From DASYYE01 sp035946955 (GTDB lineage Bacteria > Actinomycetota > Actinomycetes > Streptosporangiales > Streptosporangiaceae): DNA of 5,590 nucleotides. The notes under the pieces were generated by a model. That model had not been told where the DNA came from. It saw only the letters and a list, made by a program, of their open reading frames with translations, and did no database searches. Each line of letters opens with the position of its first letter. The first letter of the stretch is position 1. A program made the translations under genes and the position numbers. The stretch covers positions 1 to 5,590 of the forward strand of contig DASYYE010000073.1 of NCBI GenBank assembly GCA_035946955.1, written 5' to 3'. This document shows, piece after piece, positions 4,630 through 5,590 of this stretch.

Positions 4630-5590
4630 TCAGGTCAGGGCCATGGCGATGGCGTGCAGGGCCAGTCCTACGCTTGCTCCGACCACCGTGCCGTTGATGC
4701 GGATGTACTGCAGATCAGGTCCCAGGAGCAGCTCTAGCTGAGTCGACGTCTCAGCGGCGTCCCACCGTCCGATGGTTCCTGTGACGAGGCCCGCGAGTTC
4801 GTCGTGGAACTGGTCGGCGAGGGCCCTGGCCCCTGATTCGACCATTCGCTCAAGGCCTTCGTGGAGGCGGCGGTCCGACGCGAGCCGCCAGCCGAGGGCC
4901 TCCAGCGCTTCGGCCATCCGGCGGTGCAACTCTGACTCCGGGTCAGCGGCCTGGGCACGCAGCGCCCGCTTGGCCTGCTGCCACAGTGAGGAAGACCAGT
5001 CCCGCAGGCCGGGGCTGCCCAGGACATCCCGCTTGAGCTGCTCGCCGCGCTCGCGCAACTGGGGGGATGTTTCCAGGCGGTCGGGGAGGCTGACGACCCA
5101 TTCCTCGAACTGATGCCGGGTCTCGTCGTCGGGATTGGCGGCCATCGCCGCCAGCCGCTGGCGCAGGCGGGCATGCAGACGGTCGAAGACCAGCCCGTAT
5201 GCCGCGTCGGGCATCCAGCGGGGGGCCTCGGACTCGAACCGTTCACGCAGGTCCACGTAATGGTCGGCCAGATATTGGTCGGCGCTGGACATGAGCATGT
5301 TGAACAGTTCGGTGTGGTGACCGTCCGCGATGATGACCCGCAGGAGCCGTCCGGCCAGCGGCGCTACATCGATGGCGTCCACCACCCGGGTCAGTTCCGA
5401 CGTCAGCGCGCGCTGGACATCCTCGTCGCGGAGGTTCTCGGCCACCATGACCACCAGATCAGCGGCATGCCCCGCGAAGCGGGCGGTATTGGCCTTGTCG
5501 GACAGCCAGGCGGCCAGGCGGGGAACCAGGTTGGCGGCGCGGATCCGTTCGACAAGGACATCGCCGTTGAGGAAGTTCTCCTGCACGAAC
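4630..5590 (-). CDS. DUF445 family (YjiN-like) membrane-anchored protein, N-terminus missing
   Basis: The frame is open from the right edge to TGA 4630-4632 and shows 319 residues. The first visible residues, FVQENFL, match an internal motif of DUF445 proteins (G-N-F-V-Q-E-N-F-L), so the GTG at 5584-5586 is not the start and roughly 100 N-terminal residues, normally including one or two membrane helices, lie outside the window. The middle is long, charged and helical (for example SPQLRERGEQLKRDVL), as is usual in the family. The C-terminus carries the conserved signature LLGPDLQYIRINGTVVGA followed by a hydrophobic segment that can form a membrane anchor. DUF445 proteins (E. coli YjiN, about 426 residues) are predicted inner-membrane proteins of unknown biochemical role. 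The frame has strong G/C third-position bias and no interruption, so it looks functional. It is convergent with the glycosidase gene, and its downstream side is degraded DNA. Confidence 0.9.
   Translation of the reverse strand, partial: FVQENFLNGDVLVERIRAANLVPRLAAWLSDKANTARFAGHAADLVVMVAENLRDEDVQRALTSELTRVVDAIDVAPLAGRLLRVIIADGHHTELFNMLMSSADQYLADHYVDLRERFESEAPRWMPDAAYGLVFDRLHARLRQRLAAMAANPDDETRHQFEEWVVSLPDRLETSPQLRERGEQLKRDVLGSPGLRDWSSSLWQQAKRALRAQAADPESELHRRMAEALEALGWRLASDRRLHEGLERMVESGARALADQFHDELAGLVTGTIGRWDAAETSTQLELLLGPDLQYIRINGTVVGASVGLALHAIAMALT

Noticed and set aside
4322..4630. An intact 102-codon gene translationally coupled to DUF445 through a TGATG overlap
   Set aside because: The frame is His/Arg-rich and meaningless in its middle, while the neighbouring frame there carries a GNAT motif; a frameshifted remnant explains it better.
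5584..5586. GTG as start of the DUF445 gene
   Set aside because: The visible FVQENFL motif is internal in the family and the frame stays open to the window edge, so the gene is truncated by the window.
1..5590. CRISPR array, insertion sequence with transposase, or rRNA
   Set aside because: No regularly spaced 25-40-bp repeats, transposase motifs or rRNA stretches were seen on either strand.

Overview
The window reads as chromosomal DNA from a high-GC actinobacterium. Coding frames strongly prefer G or C at the third codon position. There is a DUF397 gene, a family largely confined to Actinobacteria, and a secreted glycosidase that ends in a ricin-B lectin domain, a design common in soil actinomycetes. 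I cannot name a genus.

Only four genes look intact or edge-truncated. (1) A 56-residue peptide at 677-847 (+) has a double-glycine leader ending EELREVSGG and a Ser/Thr/Gly-rich core with a single Cys; it looks like a precursor of a ribosomally made, exported peptide (RiPP or bacteriocin type). It has its own candidate promoter (603-631) and a strong hairpin terminator (868-905). No modification or transport gene lies in the window. (2) A DUF397 protein lies at 1513-1707 (-). (3) A secreted GH79-type glycoside hydrolase with a C-terminal ricin-B trefoil lies at 2238-4019 (+). (4) The C-terminal three quarters of a DUF445 (YjiN-like) membrane-anchored protein lies at 4630-5590 (-) and runs off the right edge.

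The space between these genes is largely debris. A short-chain dehydrogenase C-terminus lies at 891-1055 (-). The 3' part of a tRNA-Ala(CGC), without its 5' half, lies at 1358-1403 (+). A possible regulator C-terminus with no start codon lies at 4039-4194 (+), and a GNAT acetyltransferase broken across two frames lies at 4322-4536 (-). The tRNA fragment is what site-specific integration into a tRNA gene leaves at the distal end. With this orientation, the DNA to its left, including the peptide gene, would be the end of an integrated element, and the DNA to its right would be resident chromosome. No integrase is present in the window to confirm this.

Structured non-coding DNA includes three CCCTA repeats at helical spacing (1079-1107), a tandem 11-bp repeat plus dyads just upstream of the glycosidase (2089-2171), and a perfect 17-bp inverted repeat with a 24-nt AT-rich loop (4236-4293) between two gene remnants. 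The intact genes do not form one pathway. The best novelty candidate is the self-contained orphan peptide gene next to a tRNA-derived junction.
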